From a virus, in IMG/VR virus record IMGVR_UViG_3300012922_000012, positions 1-33,904 of that record: a DNA stretch of 33,904 bases. One strand, written 5' to 3'. This document shows, in pieces, positions 12,415 through 21,042 of the stretch. A model generated the notes under the pieces. That model saw only the letters and a list, made by a program, of their open reading frames with translations. It made no database searches and had not been told where the DNA came from. Numbering within the stretch: the first letter of the stretch is position 1; every line of letters starts with the position of its first letter. Made by a program: the position numbers and the translations under genes.

Positions 12415-14360
12415 TGGTCTTGAGCCGCCACAGATTGATCTATATGACGATCGAAATCTGATCCGACTGGGCCGCTTGGTGTATTTCCAGGATCTGGCGT
12501 AGTTGCTACTGACTCATCATGTGACCCAGTAGCTTCTTTGGCGGCCTGCTTAACCAGGTCCCAAAACGATGATTTTTTGTAGACTGATCCGCCATCGGCA
12601 TGCCCAGCAAGTGCACCACTCTGGCCAGCATCAGCAAGATCGCTTTCAGCCTGTTCGCGCTCAGGGGCCGCCGCACCTACACCAACCGCCGCACCAGGTC
12701 CGAGAGATTCCAATGTCGGATTGACATATTTTGCCAATCCGGCTGGCATCCTGCTCATATAATAACGTGCAGCAAGTTTACTATTGAGGGCTCGATTACC
12801 AAGGATATTGGCGCCAACCGCCCCAAACGTATACGGATCAAATGCTGGTAATAGCGTATGCGCACCCAGTCCAACGCCACCAGCGATCATGTTCTTCTGT
12901 GCGGTTCCGCTATTCGGTATGCGCTCTTGAAGATTCTCTTTTCCGATATCTGCTAAATCCGAGAGTTTTCCTCTATTGTTCTTGGCGGTAATCAGGCGCT
13001 GCCGCAGCAAAGCCGGTGATACGCCTTCATTACCACCTTTTTCTACTAATGGCTCTATGGATTTGAGGTTCCTATACTGACCGCGTAGACCTTGCCAGGC
13101 ATCATATGTGCCATGCGGAATGCCATTCTCCATCATCGACATAAATTCGTCTTGTAGACCACCAAAATAATGCTTTAGGTCTCCATCGGTCTCGCTACGA
13201 ATTTGGCGCTGAAGTGCAGTATTCGCTTGCCGCCATGCGTCACCAGGTATGGTTCCAGTATTGGGATCTACGTGCGCAAATAACTGCTTAACTTTATCTT
13301 CTACTGCTTTGATATTCTCTGGTGTGGCGTTCGCGCGCGCATCTTGGACAACATTCATCATACCGCGAATATTATTCTGTGTTGGGATCGCGGTATGACT
13401 AGAGGCAACTTGGCCTATTGAGTTACCGACTAGATCCTTGGCATCATCTAGCATATCTGGAGTGATCGCTCCATGTGCATTCGGTATGCCAGATGCCCGC
13501 CCTATAGCATTATTGAATGCAGCACGCTGCTCGGCGGCGCGCGGTTCCGCCCCGCTTAATGGAAGCACATCAGTTAGGTTACTGTAATGTTTGAGGAATT
13601 TTGAATTACTAAGCTGTGGAACGCGCAGGTCTATCCCATATTTGCGTGCTAATTCGTATGCGGTACGCGCCGCCGGAGCTACACTATCGACGCCGGAGCG
13701 CACTACTTGCTGCGCCACCTTTCCCACTTCATTACCGGCTCCGGCTGATGCCGCACCGATGGCAGCATTACGTAGCCGCGTCTGACCGGTACCGACTGGT
13801 TCGATAGCGCCAATAGCTGCACCACCAGCTTCTGGGGCGATTACGCTGGCGAGTTTCGTGCCGGCGCTGATCAGGCCCGGTACCTTACTCGCGGCGCCAA
13901 GTACCTTCGCAATACCCATGCCCGGTAGCGCGAATGTTGCCGCCCCGCCGGCTACGTTACCTGCTAGTCCGGCGGCAGTTGCGTCTAGTGGCGCATTGAT
14001 GCGACGATCTTCGTCGACTTGCTCTGGCGTACGCTGCCCGAATAATTGCGCTATTCCTTTACCGGTGTCGACCATGGATTGGCCGGCGCCGGCTAGAAAG
14101 CGGTCGATACCCTGCGAGGTCTTGATGCCAGTGTGGAATGGGCCAACTTGCAACTCACTGCCGCCAGCGCTCGGATCATAGGCTGACGTATTACCATTGC
14201 CGCCTTCCTTGGCGGCACCCCCGGGTGGCGTAATTGTTGGCACCGGACTAGGATCGTACTCGCCGTTATGGATCATCATAGCGATGTCTTGGGCGGCAGC
14301 CTGATCCTGATTGTTATGTGCCAACTGCAGTGCGTGCAGTAAGTCCTCTTGGGTGGCCAT
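12411..14360 (-). CDS. Ejection-type internal virion protein (649 aa)
   Basis: Probably packaged in the head and released with the DNA to help it cross the cell envelope. The N-terminus (EDLLHALQLAHNNQDQAAA, AQDIAMMIHNGEYD) has the helical pattern L-L-x-A-L-x-x-A...D-x-x-A-A-x-x-I-A typical of N-termini of phage DNA-transfer proteins. Residues about 120-215 are a long Ala/Gly-rich hydrophobic region (e.g. GLAGNVAGGAATFALPGMGI) able to enter membranes. The middle is helical, then more Gly/Ala-rich stretches and the motif HADGGSV (587-593) followed by an amphipathic helix. The C-terminus is acidic and polar. Starts with a TAATG overlap with the gene before it. Role inferred from composition and position among other such genes. 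Confidence 0.65.
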   Translation of the reverse strand: MATQEDLLHALQLAHNNQDQAAAQDIAMMIHNGEYDPSPVPTITPPGGAAKEGGNGNTSAYDPSAGGSELQVGPFHTGIKTSQGIDRFLAGAGQSMVDTGKGIAQLFGQRTPEQVDEDRRINAPLDATAAGLAGNVAGGAATFALPGMGIAKVLGAASKVPGLISAGTKLASVIAPEAGGAAIGAIEPVGTGQTRLRNAAIGAASAGAGNEVGKVAQQVVRSGVDSVAPAARTAYELARKYGIDLRVPQLSNSKFLKHYSNLTDVLPLSGAEPRAAEQRAAFNNAIGRASGIPNAHGAITPDMLDDAKDLVGNSIGQVASSHTAIPTQNNIRGMMNVVQDARANATPENIKAVEDKVKQLFAHVDPNTGTIPGDAWRQANTALQRQIRSETDGDLKHYFGGLQDEFMSMMENGIPHGTYDAWQGLRGQYRNLKSIEPLVEKGGNEGVSPALLRQRLITAKNNRGKLSDLADIGKENLQERIPNSGTAQKNMIAGGVGLGAHTLLPAFDPYTFGAVGANILGNRALNSKLAARYYMSRMPAGLAKYVNPTLESLGPGAAVGVGAAAPEREQAESDLADAGQSGALAGHADGGSVYKKSSFWDLVKQAAKEATGSHDESVATTPDPGNTPSGPVGSDFDRHIDQSVAAQDH

Positions 14361-15811
14361 TATTTTGGCGCCATGTAGAGATCACCACCAGGCAGGTAGC
14401 GCTGCGCCAACGCGGTTACTGCGCTCTGCCCTGGGCGTTGTGGCAGAGGTGCGCTCATGCCGAGCGCTTTCTGAGTATCTGGCATCAGGAATCTGCTCTC
14501 GAAACTTCCGTATCGGCCACGAGTAGATTGGTCCCAGTTGAACTTAGTGAAGTGCATCTTGCCGGCCAGTAAATCCTGCCACTTCTGGATGATAGCGTTA
14601 AGCGCCTGAGGGCTATTCGCACTCGAAGCAGATGCGGCTAAGGCCTGGCGTTCAGCCTCTCCACCACCATTCGGAAGCACGGCCTTGCTGATTTCACCTG
14701 TTACGAAGTCTTTGACACCATTGAAGTTGGTAGGAGCTGGGCTACCCATGACCTTCTGATCCCAGGTGTTCTTGATATTATTGAGGATCGCGTTGTTGCC
14801 ATTCGCTAGCTGACCGACGAGCGGCTTTAGTACAGCGATATGAGAAATCGCGGTATTGCCCGCATTCAATTCCTTGTGCGTTGCACCTTTCGTGTAATCA
14901 TCGAGGACCTTTGCAGATTCCTTGTTCATCTGCTGCTCGGCCCAGAAGCTCTTGCCCGCGTCTCCAGCGGCCAATGCGCGCTCGTGGATTTTTGCAGTGA
15001 TCTGAGACATAGCAACCGGATTACGCAGAATCGCCGACGGCAATGACTTCATGTCATTCTCAGCCAGATCAACCATTTCTGGTGTAACCATCCCGGTTGC
15101 CGTGAACTGCTGAAGAGCCATTTTTGCTTTTGTGCTGTTCTGTGCAACTTGCGCAGCTTGGGCGACATCGGCTGCCCGCATCTCAGGATGGTCGATCATT
15201 TTTGTAGGATCATTAGGATCCTGAGTATAGTACTTGTCGAACAGTTTCTGCGGTGCGGCGGCCTTTGACTCTGCGTTATTGTTCTCTGTCTGCTGGATGC
15301 GTTCCTGGGCGGTAAGCTGATTCATGCGCGCATTTGCCGCACCCAAGGTTGCCTGCGGAACTTGCATCCCGTAACTCATCAGGAGTTTCTGTTTCTCTAA
15401 TTCGGCTTCACGTTGCTGTTTTAAGACATCCGCATTTGCGGCATTTATCCCACCTGGATTGAAACGCCCAGTTCCCGGTTCCCCGGTGCCTACGGCAGCA
15501 GCTATCTGATAAGCAGCTTCCTTTGGGCTTGGACCCATTTGCATGGATAGCAGACGTTGTGTGGCATCCTGTAACGCTTTACGCTGCTGTGCGTAAGCCT
15601 CAGTAGCGGAGCCAGCTGCTTGTCCATATTGTTCCCGCAAATCTCGCATCGCTTGCCGACCGGAACTGACACGAGCTTGCTTATCTGCTTGAGACCCCAC
15701 AACGGCCGTAGAGAGCGCGCCAGGTGCTTCACTGCCGAATACATTATCCGCCGGATCTTGATTCTCATCCTGATCCATGGGGGCACCAAATGAATTTACT
15801 GCGTCGGTCAT
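14360..15811 (-). CDS. Helical virion protein, probable ejection protein (483 aa)
   Basis: A long soluble helical protein: Gln/Ala/Glu-rich coiled-coil-like stretches (ATEAYAQQRKALQDATQRL, LKQQREAELEKQKLL, NARMNQLTAQERIQQTE) in the first 200 residues, then a globular helical half with KDFVTGEISKAVLPNGGG and NAIIQKWQDLLAGKMHF. The C-terminal region with F-V-T-x-E-I/L...S-x-x-A-L...I...L-A-G-K resembles the ends of many structural or internal phage proteins. It ends in the TAATG overlap with the next ejection gene and starts three bases after the previous stop. No enzyme motif seen. Function is inferred from place and composition. Confidence 0.6.
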   Translation of the reverse strand: MTDAVNSFGAPMDQDENQDPADNVFGSEAPGALSTAVVGSQADKQARVSSGRQAMRDLREQYGQAAGSATEAYAQQRKALQDATQRLLSMQMGPSPKEAAYQIAAAVGTGEPGTGRFNPGGINAANADVLKQQREAELEKQKLLMSYGMQVPQATLGAANARMNQLTAQERIQQTENNNAESKAAAPQKLFDKYYTQDPNDPTKMIDHPEMRAADVAQAAQVAQNSTKAKMALQQFTATGMVTPEMVDLAENDMKSLPSAILRNPVAMSQITAKIHERALAAGDAGKSFWAEQQMNKESAKVLDDYTKGATHKELNAGNTAISHIAVLKPLVGQLANGNNAILNNIKNTWDQKVMGSPAPTNFNGVKDFVTGEISKAVLPNGGGEAERQALAASASSANSPQALNAIIQKWQDLLAGKMHFTKFNWDQSTRGRYGSFESRFLMPDTQKALGMSAPLPQRPGQSAVTALAQRYLPGGDLYMAPK

Positions 15812-15814
15812 ATC

Positions 15815-16873
15815 TTACCCTGGTGTACTGGCTGCGCCCAATCCGGCGAGTGCGCCGCCTGCGGTGACGAGCGGGGAATCGCCGATTGTGGCTGGCGTAC
15901 CATTCGATGCGCCGTAGTTCGTGGTCGTGGTCGGGACTTGGATACCGGCGAGCGCGCCCTGCATGGCCGCAGCATTGGTAAGCGGTTGATTCTTCTGATT
16001 CAGGTAATCCTGGTATGCCAGATTCTCGTTCGCCTGGACTTGGGCCTGCTTCTGATTGCCCATCGCATTATTCTGATTAAGGGCGGAGATATTATTGCTC
16101 GTACCCTGACTACCAATATTGGCGAGTGCGCCACCCGCGTTAATGACGTCGGTGCCCGCGTTCTGTTCGGCGGTCTGTTGCGCCGTACCTAACTGTCCGG
16201 CGGTGCCGGCAAGAGCTGCCTGGCGCGCGGCGTCTGTTTGAGAGGCCCCCAATGATCCCTGATAACCAGCCTGCAATGCCCCGGCCTGTGCGTTGATGGT
16301 ATTCTGATTGTTCTGCTGGAGTGCATTCTCCAGGAGATTCGCACCCTGCGTGCTATTGCCCGTGATGTTACCGGCACCTATGATGCTCGATTGAAGGGCT
16401 GGTAATGTATAGTTCTGGAACTGAGTATTACCAGCATTCGCAATTGCTTGCGTGACATTCTGGTTGTATGGGTTCATGTAGCTGTTGACGTTGCTATATG
16501 CAGGCGTAGCCGCACTACTCAAGTATGGTTGTGCCGCCGCCAATCCACCCTGTCCAGGAGCAATTGATCCTTGCACAGTACCAACGCCCTGATTGACCAG
16601 GTTGCTGGAGGCCTGTGTATTACGCAGCGCGTCCCCAGACAGACCCTCAGATGCTGAGTACGCGCGCTGCGTCAACGGATCCTGGCCGGCGATGCGTGGT
16701 CCGTTATACGTCTGATATGGCTGTGCGGCGTACTGCGCAGCCGAATTCAGGATCTGCTGCGTATAATTCGTATACCAGCTCGGCAGCGCGGTCGAGCTTT
16801 CGCTCTCCTGCTGACTCTGTCCTGGTGTCGTACCAGATGTGAGGAACCCAAGGGCTCCGCCTGAACTACTCAT
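15815..16873 (-). CDS. Ala/Gln/Asn-rich virion protein, probable ejection protein (352 aa)
   Basis: A low-complexity protein rich in Ala, Gln, Asn, Gly and Ser. Early residues LPSWYTNYTQQILNSAAQYA and YNGPRIAGQDPLTQRAYS, and the mid-sequence YSNVNSYMNPYNQNVTQAI, are a recognisable pattern in structural proteins of many podovirus-like phages (W-Y-x-x-Y...Y-N-G-x-R-x-A-x...Y-M-N-P-Y-x-Q-N-V). The rest is a long glutamine/alanine-rich helix. It starts and is coupled via TAATG to the protein before it. Comparable proteins are found among internal or tail-tip parts of short-tailed phages; the exact role here is not established. Confidence 0.6.
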   Translation of the reverse strand: MSSSGGALGFLTSGTTPGQSQQESESSTALPSWYTNYTQQILNSAAQYAAQPYQTYNGPRIAGQDPLTQRAYSASEGLSGDALRNTQASSNLVNQGVGTVQGSIAPGQGGLAAAQPYLSSAATPAYSNVNSYMNPYNQNVTQAIANAGNTQFQNYTLPALQSSIIGAGNITGNSTQGANLLENALQQNNQNTINAQAGALQAGYQGSLGASQTDAARQAALAGTAGQLGTAQQTAEQNAGTDVINAGGALANIGSQGTSNNISALNQNNAMGNQKQAQVQANENLAYQDYLNQKNQPLTNAAAMQGALAGIQVPTTTTNYGASNGTPATIGDSPLVTAGGALAGLGAASTPG

Positions 16874-18009
16874 TACTGACCGCCCATATACTTGTGAATT
16901 GGCTTCGCATCTGGCGCCATTTTGCCCTTTGCTAAGGCGGTCCCTTTATGGGCGCGAACATTCTTGCGGAATTCATCCAGACGTTTGGCGCCTGCGCTAT
17001 TGTCGCCGTTGCCGAGCATCGACACGAGCTGGGCATCCATCACGTACTCGCCATTGGCAAGTCGCGCCGGAATGCTGTCGGAGGTCCCATCACCGGGACC
17101 CGTGACGTGCCGGCTCGTGCCAGGATTCATGGCGGCATGGAGCGCGCCCCGCATCGGCATTGGGTTGGCACCGCCTTTAGCAAACGGCTTCGCGGCCTGC
17201 ATGCGCTGCATCATCGTACTCGGCGGGCGCGGCTGTTGCGGGGCACCCATGGGAGCCGGTGGGGCGCCCTGTGGAGCCGGCATAGGCGAGCGTGTCGGCG
17301 CAGGCGGTGGGCCCATCATTGCCGTATTTGGTTGACCCATCATCGCCGGACTCATGCCCATATTGGGCACCATTCCGCCCATATCGAATGTCGGAACGTG
17401 ACCACCGCGCGCCATGGTAACTGGCGCTATTGGCGCTCCTTTACCTGTAACCTGTTGAAAGAATTGATGTTCAGGCCCGGTTCCGTAGGTGAAATAGGAC
17501 GGCGCCGGGGGTGCGGCAGTCTTCGGTGCGTACCCCAAACCGTTTTTAGCACCTGCATAATTCGCGAAATTATAGCCACCATTTGGCCCGTAACCTGCCG
17601 TCGAGCTGCCAGGTAGCGCGGGAAGCGCGCCCATAGCCGGCATATTCGGGAGTTTGCTGCCAGCTGCATTCTGTTTGTAGTTTCCATAGGCGCTGAGAAG
17701 CCCTATGGCGGCCTTTAGGGCGGCGGTGTTGCTCGTATCACCCCCACCAAGCCCGAGTGAGCTGAGGGCTTTAGAGAGCGCCCCACCGATGCTTCCCTGG
17801 CTGGGATTGGATGGCGTATTGGCGGTCGACGCCGCCGGCATCGTGGTCGCATCAGAAGTGTCATTACTGATATCCGAGTACGACGGCGCACCGCTATTAC
17901 CTGGTGAGGCCTCCGGCGCGCTATAGCTCGTGTCTGTTGCCGAGTACGGTACGCCAGGGATGTCGTAATTAGTCGGATCAAATGATGGATTGGTGTAGTC
18001 GTCGAGCAT
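16873..18009 (-). CDS. Pro/Gly/Met-rich virion protein with GPGxGTSDSIPA motif (378 aa)
   Basis: A mostly disordered protein (Pro, Met, Ala, Gly). Residues about 304-325 carry GPGDGTSDSIPARLANGEY, followed by an ordered helix with MLGNGDNSAGAKRLDEFRKNVR. This motif is well known from C-terminal parts of phage tape-measure and other virion proteins. Upstream are MARGGHV (199-205) and FDMGGMV, members of the GG motif that recurs in this phage. Residues 159-198 (GYAPKT...SYFTYGTGPEHQFFQQ) are related to residues 310 onward of the next upstream gene, so the two proteins share a module. No membrane segment. Likely a component that assembles with or inside the tail, by analogy. Confidence 0.6.
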   Translation of the reverse strand: MLDDYTNPSFDPTNYDIPGVPYSATDTSYSAPEASPGNSGAPSYSDISNDTSDATTMPAASTANTPSNPSQGSIGGALSKALSSLGLGGGDTSNTAALKAAIGLLSAYGNYKQNAAGSKLPNMPAMGALPALPGSSTAGYGPNGGYNFANYAGAKNGLGYAPKTAAPPAPSYFTYGTGPEHQFFQQVTGKGAPIAPVTMARGGHVPTFDMGGMVPNMGMSPAMMGQPNTAMMGPPPAPTRSPMPAPQGAPPAPMGAPQQPRPPSTMMQRMQAAKPFAKGGANPMPMRGALHAAMNPGTSRHVTGPGDGTSDSIPARLANGEYVMDAQLVSMLGNGDNSAGAKRLDEFRKNVRAHKGTALAKGKMAPDAKPIHKYMGGQ

Positions 18010-18011
18010 GG

Positions 18012-19151
18012 TTAGACACTGTTCTGCTTGTTGATGCCCGTGCTCTGGATATTGTTCATCACATGGGCGGTTGCGAAATTAGGTGCTGTGGGTACGGCGG
18101 TAGCCGTCACGGGTGGTTGCGCTGGCGCAACTCCGGTAGTCTTGAAGAATTGGGCTTCAGGGCCCTGCCCGTAGTGGGAATAATCGGTTACCGGATTAGC
18201 GACCTGGGTGCGTGGCGCGTACCCGTAACCCGAGTAGGATCCGATGTTGGTAAGCGCAGATGGGGTAGTTGGTAATGCCGGGATGCTACTAGCTGGCTTC
18301 ACTGCCGCTGGAGCCGCCGACATGATGGGTGGCTTAGATACCGTCGGAGCTATAGCTCGACTCGTTAAGCCTGCTGCTATTGTACCACCTAGGTTACCGA
18401 TGACTGGACTGCCCGTTGCCTGGCCCAGTGCCCCAGAGGCGGCACCGCCAATTCCTCCGACAAGCGCACCAGCACCTGGCTTACCACCAGTGATTGCCCC
18501 TCCGAGTGCTCCAGTGCCGGCACCAATAGTTCCCCTCACTAATCCCGCCGCAACAGTCGGATTGATGCCGACCTTAGTAAGCGCGCTTGTGGCTGGCGAG
18601 GAAACAGACCCTAATGCGCCGCCAACGCCCCCCAGTGCACCCCCGATGCCGATTTTCTGAAGGACCTTTCCACCAGATAGGGCAGAATTTATAGCACCAG
18701 CTAATGCCCCGTTTGCGGCGCCTGCGCCAATGGTGCTGGCTGTTGTAGCGGTACCCCCACCTAACCCAGCGGCAGTCAAGCCAAGGCCAGAGCCGATACC
18801 AGCAGTCGCAGCCCCCACACTCAACCCCAAGGCTATCTTGTCAAGTAGAGTTGGCTGGTGAGTGATATTGTACTGCTGAAGATTAAATCCCTCTATACCC
18901 TTGGTCAGGGCCTGAGTATTAGCTTGATCCTGAGGACTGCCATCATGCGGCCAACCAGGATATGGTTGCTGTATGCCGCCTGGAATCTTTGCGCCAGGCA
19001 CGAGCGCACCCATGTCTCCGATAGCTGCTCGTTGGGCTGGAGTCATAGCCGCAGCCTTAGCGACCAGCGGGGCGGTTTGCGCAGCTAATCGATTTGCGGC
19101 ATTGAGTGCGCTAGAAGGATTTTCATTAACCCCTATGCGAGTGCTGCTCAT
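18012..19151 (-). CDS. Gly/Ala-rich hydrophobic virion protein, probable ejection protein (379 aa)
   Basis: Residues about 120-290 form a long Gly/Ala/Thr-rich hydrophobic stretch (LGLSVGAATAGIGSGLGL, GIGGALGGVGGALGSV, GALVGGIGGAASGALGQ) that could form a membrane-spanning or pore-like assembly, as in ejection proteins that build a conduit through the envelope. The N-terminus is helical and polar. The C-terminal part has GYAPRT (310-315) and YGQGPEAQFF, shared with the neighbouring 378-residue protein. I take ATG 19151, which makes an ATGA overlap with the preceding stop; an in-frame ATG 14 codons upstream would overlap the 86-residue gene. Role inferred from composition and neighbours. Confidence 0.6.
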   Translation of the reverse strand: MSSTRIGVNENPSSALNAANRLAAQTAPLVAKAAAMTPAQRAAIGDMGALVPGAKIPGGIQQPYPGWPHDGSPQDQANTQALTKGIEGFNLQQYNITHQPTLLDKIALGLSVGAATAGIGSGLGLTAAGLGGGTATTASTIGAGAANGALAGAINSALSGGKVLQKIGIGGALGGVGGALGSVSSPATSALTKVGINPTVAAGLVRGTIGAGTGALGGAITGGKPGAGALVGGIGGAASGALGQATGSPVIGNLGGTIAAGLTSRAIAPTVSKPPIMSAAPAAVKPASSIPALPTTPSALTNIGSYSGYGYAPRTQVANPVTDYSHYGQGPEAQFFKTTGVAPAQPPVTATAVPTAPNFATAHVMNNIQSTGINKQNSV

Positions 19152-19408
19152 GCTGCTACCCGTGGCGCTGATCCGCGCGCATTTGATAAACACTCAGTCA
19201 GTGCCCGACCCCAATCTCGCCAATCGTCGAAGGCGTACGGATTCGGTGGGTGCAGGCTGCCGAGCTGCGGGTTACTGAAGAACGTCACACCCCAATCCCG
19301 CCATTGCTCGCCGTCAAGCGGCACCATGTCGGTATACTGACCCGTGATGTAGATCACCGCATCAGCCCAGGGTGCCATCTCCATATTTCCAGGATCCGGG
19401 AGTTGCAT
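19148..19408 (-). CDS. Conserved small phage protein with WRDWG repeats (86 aa)
   Basis: An 86-residue soluble protein. It contains two copies of a W-R-D-W motif (EQWRDWGVTFFSNP and FDDWRDWGRALTE) around NPQLGSLHPPNPYAF. Small proteins with D-W-x-x-W-A ... P-x-P-x-x-F-x-D-W-x-x-W are frequent next to the tail-hub genes of podovirus-like phages; they are usually listed as hypothetical. It starts with a TAATG overlap behind the tail-hub gene and ends with ATGA before the hydrophobic ejection protein, so it is made with the tail/ejection group. Possibly a chaperone or a minor virion part. Confidence 0.6.
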   Translation of the reverse strand: MQLPDPGNMEMAPWADAVIYITGQYTDMVPLDGEQWRDWGVTFFSNPQLGSLHPPNPYAFDDWRDWGRALTECLSNARGSAPRVAA

Positions 19409-21042
19409 TACGTATCCCTGGCGCCGTCACTCTGCACGGTAAGTAATGACTTGCCAGCCTGGAAGTCCCCGCCAACGACGTTGCTTTGAATATTTAGGCG
19501 AAGGATCTTCGCTGTATCTTTTAGTGGCACGATCAGGTTGAGCGGATTAGGAGGATTGGCTGGCAAGGTTACTTGTGATCCCTGGATTGGAGTCATACTC
19601 GCATTATTCTGCTTGAGCACAGTGACCTGTAAATCACCGGTCTGGATAAAGTCTGGTTGCAGTGTCTGCAAAGACAAGGTCGCATCAGATGGTGGTTGGG
19701 CGTTCCAATTGGTGATGCACCCAGTGGTGTAAAAAGATTTCACTGCGTTCAGCGCTGTTCCGTTGACCTCATCAACTCCGTTCTCGTGCTGCCAAAGATC
19801 AAAGTATGTTTTATTACCGCCGGTTACCGATGACTGGTAGCCTGCGGTACCAGCCATGATATTGCCAACCAGGCTGTCGCCGTGTAAACCAGAGCTGCGG
19901 CCACCGTTTGGTAGAACCGTGTCGTACCAGTTCTTCTCGCGGTAGTTGTAAACTACGGCGTGGCTGCACTCAGTATTCGCACCACGCGGGTAGCACCACC
20001 AGATCTCACCGTACCGTGGGATCTTCATGGCGAATGACTTGCCCGCATTGGTCTGGTTGATGTTATCGAAGAACCAGTTAAGGTTGAGTGAGTTGGGTAT
20101 CTCTTGTACGACGCCGTTATACATGAGAAATCTGTCAACACCTGCCCAGTAGAAAGCCCCATCGTGCTCGATTACGCACCGGTCACTGAGCAGCGAACTC
20201 TGGGTTGTGAGCTGATCGAACTGCCAGGTTCCGTTGCCGATGCCGGTGAATGTCGCCCGGACCACACTATCCACACTCCAGAAGAGACCAGCAGGACTGT
20301 ATCCACCTCCGCCGCGCAGCGGAAGACCCTTGAGGATCTTCTGGTTCGTTATCTCTGTCGCTCCGACGAACAGACTACCCTGAGTAGATCCCACGAAATC
20401 TGTTGGATTTCCTGGAGAACTCCAGCCAAAGTACCCATTGTTGCCGTAAACGATGAGATACGGTGCCAGGCTCACGAGTCCGCCTGAGATACCGTTCGGG
20501 AAGAGCGCCTGCTGTGTGCCGCCATGACCATCTGAGCCGGTTCCGAATCCCTGTACCTGAACGAAACCTGCGCCAATGTTATAGATGTTCGCCGCGTACA
20601 CCGGGAAGTTGGCGGAATTCGTCGGATCTAGTAAATTATTAGCGCAGTGCGCAAATAGTAGCGTGTTCCCGGTAGATCCATCGAGCTGCGAGTCGAACTG
20701 CCAGCTATTGGTCGCGCTCTGACTAACATTCGCTGTCGTCGGATTAGTGGTCGGAGGGAATGCGGGATTTGTGATGGCCGATGTAACGCCGAAATTGTCC
20801 ATCGTGAAGGCATCTATACCGGTCTGATTACCGCTGAATATATATCGATACCCGCTCTGTGCCTGGCTGAATAGCGCACGGCTGATGCTTGTCAGGTATG
20901 GCTGGATGACTTTATAACCGCCCATCTTGCGCGGCAGTCCGCGCTGCCATCGGCACCATTGCCCGTCTGTACTCTGCATTCCGGCCAGCATCGTGCCATC
21001 TCTCTGGATTCCAGGAGCTGACGCGAGCTGAATGATTGACAT
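19408..21042 (-). CDS. Tail hub / packaged-DNA stabilisation protein, P22 gp10-like
   Basis: A 544-residue beta-rich protein. The central region has the propeller-like pattern of P22 gp10-type tail hubs: CVIEHDGAFYWAGVDRFLMY, then VQEIPNSLNLNWFFDNIN, and KIPRYGEIWWCYPRG, AVVYNYREKNWYDT (about residues 290-390). The N-terminus (SAPGIQRDGTMLAG, CRWQRGLPRKMGGYK) is also typical of this group. The protein sits at the end of the connector complex and plugs or stabilises the packaged genome; fibres or spikes attach to it. It is coupled by TAATG to the appendage gene before it. Identity is by motif resemblance. Confidence 0.75.
   Translation of the reverse strand: MSIIQLASAPGIQRDGTMLAGMQSTDGQWCRWQRGLPRKMGGYKVIQPYLTSISRALFSQAQSGYRYIFSGNQTGIDAFTMDNFGVTSAITNPAFPPTTNPTTANVSQSATNSWQFDSQLDGSTGNTLLFAHCANNLLDPTNSANFPVYAANIYNIGAGFVQVQGFGTGSDGHGGTQQALFPNGISGGLVSLAPYLIVYGNNGYFGWSSPGNPTDFVGSTQGSLFVGATEITNQKILKGLPLRGGGGYSPAGLFWSVDSVVRATFTGIGNGTWQFDQLTTQSSLLSDRCVIEHDGAFYWAGVDRFLMYNGVVQEIPNSLNLNWFFDNINQTNAGKSFAMKIPRYGEIWWCYPRGANTECSHAVVYNYREKNWYDTVLPNGGRSSGLHGDSLVGNIMAGTAGYQSSVTGGNKTYFDLWQHENGVDEVNGTALNAVKSFYTTGCITNWNAQPPSDATLSLQTLQPDFIQTGDLQVTVLKQNNASMTPIQGSQVTLPANPPNPLNLIVPLKDTAKILRLNIQSNVVGGDFQAGKSLLTVQSDGARDT

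Noticed and set aside
16948-17616. Plus-strand frame of 222 codons
   Set aside because: Arg/His/Trp-rich translation complementary to the Pro/Gly-rich late protein; no ribosome site and no motif.
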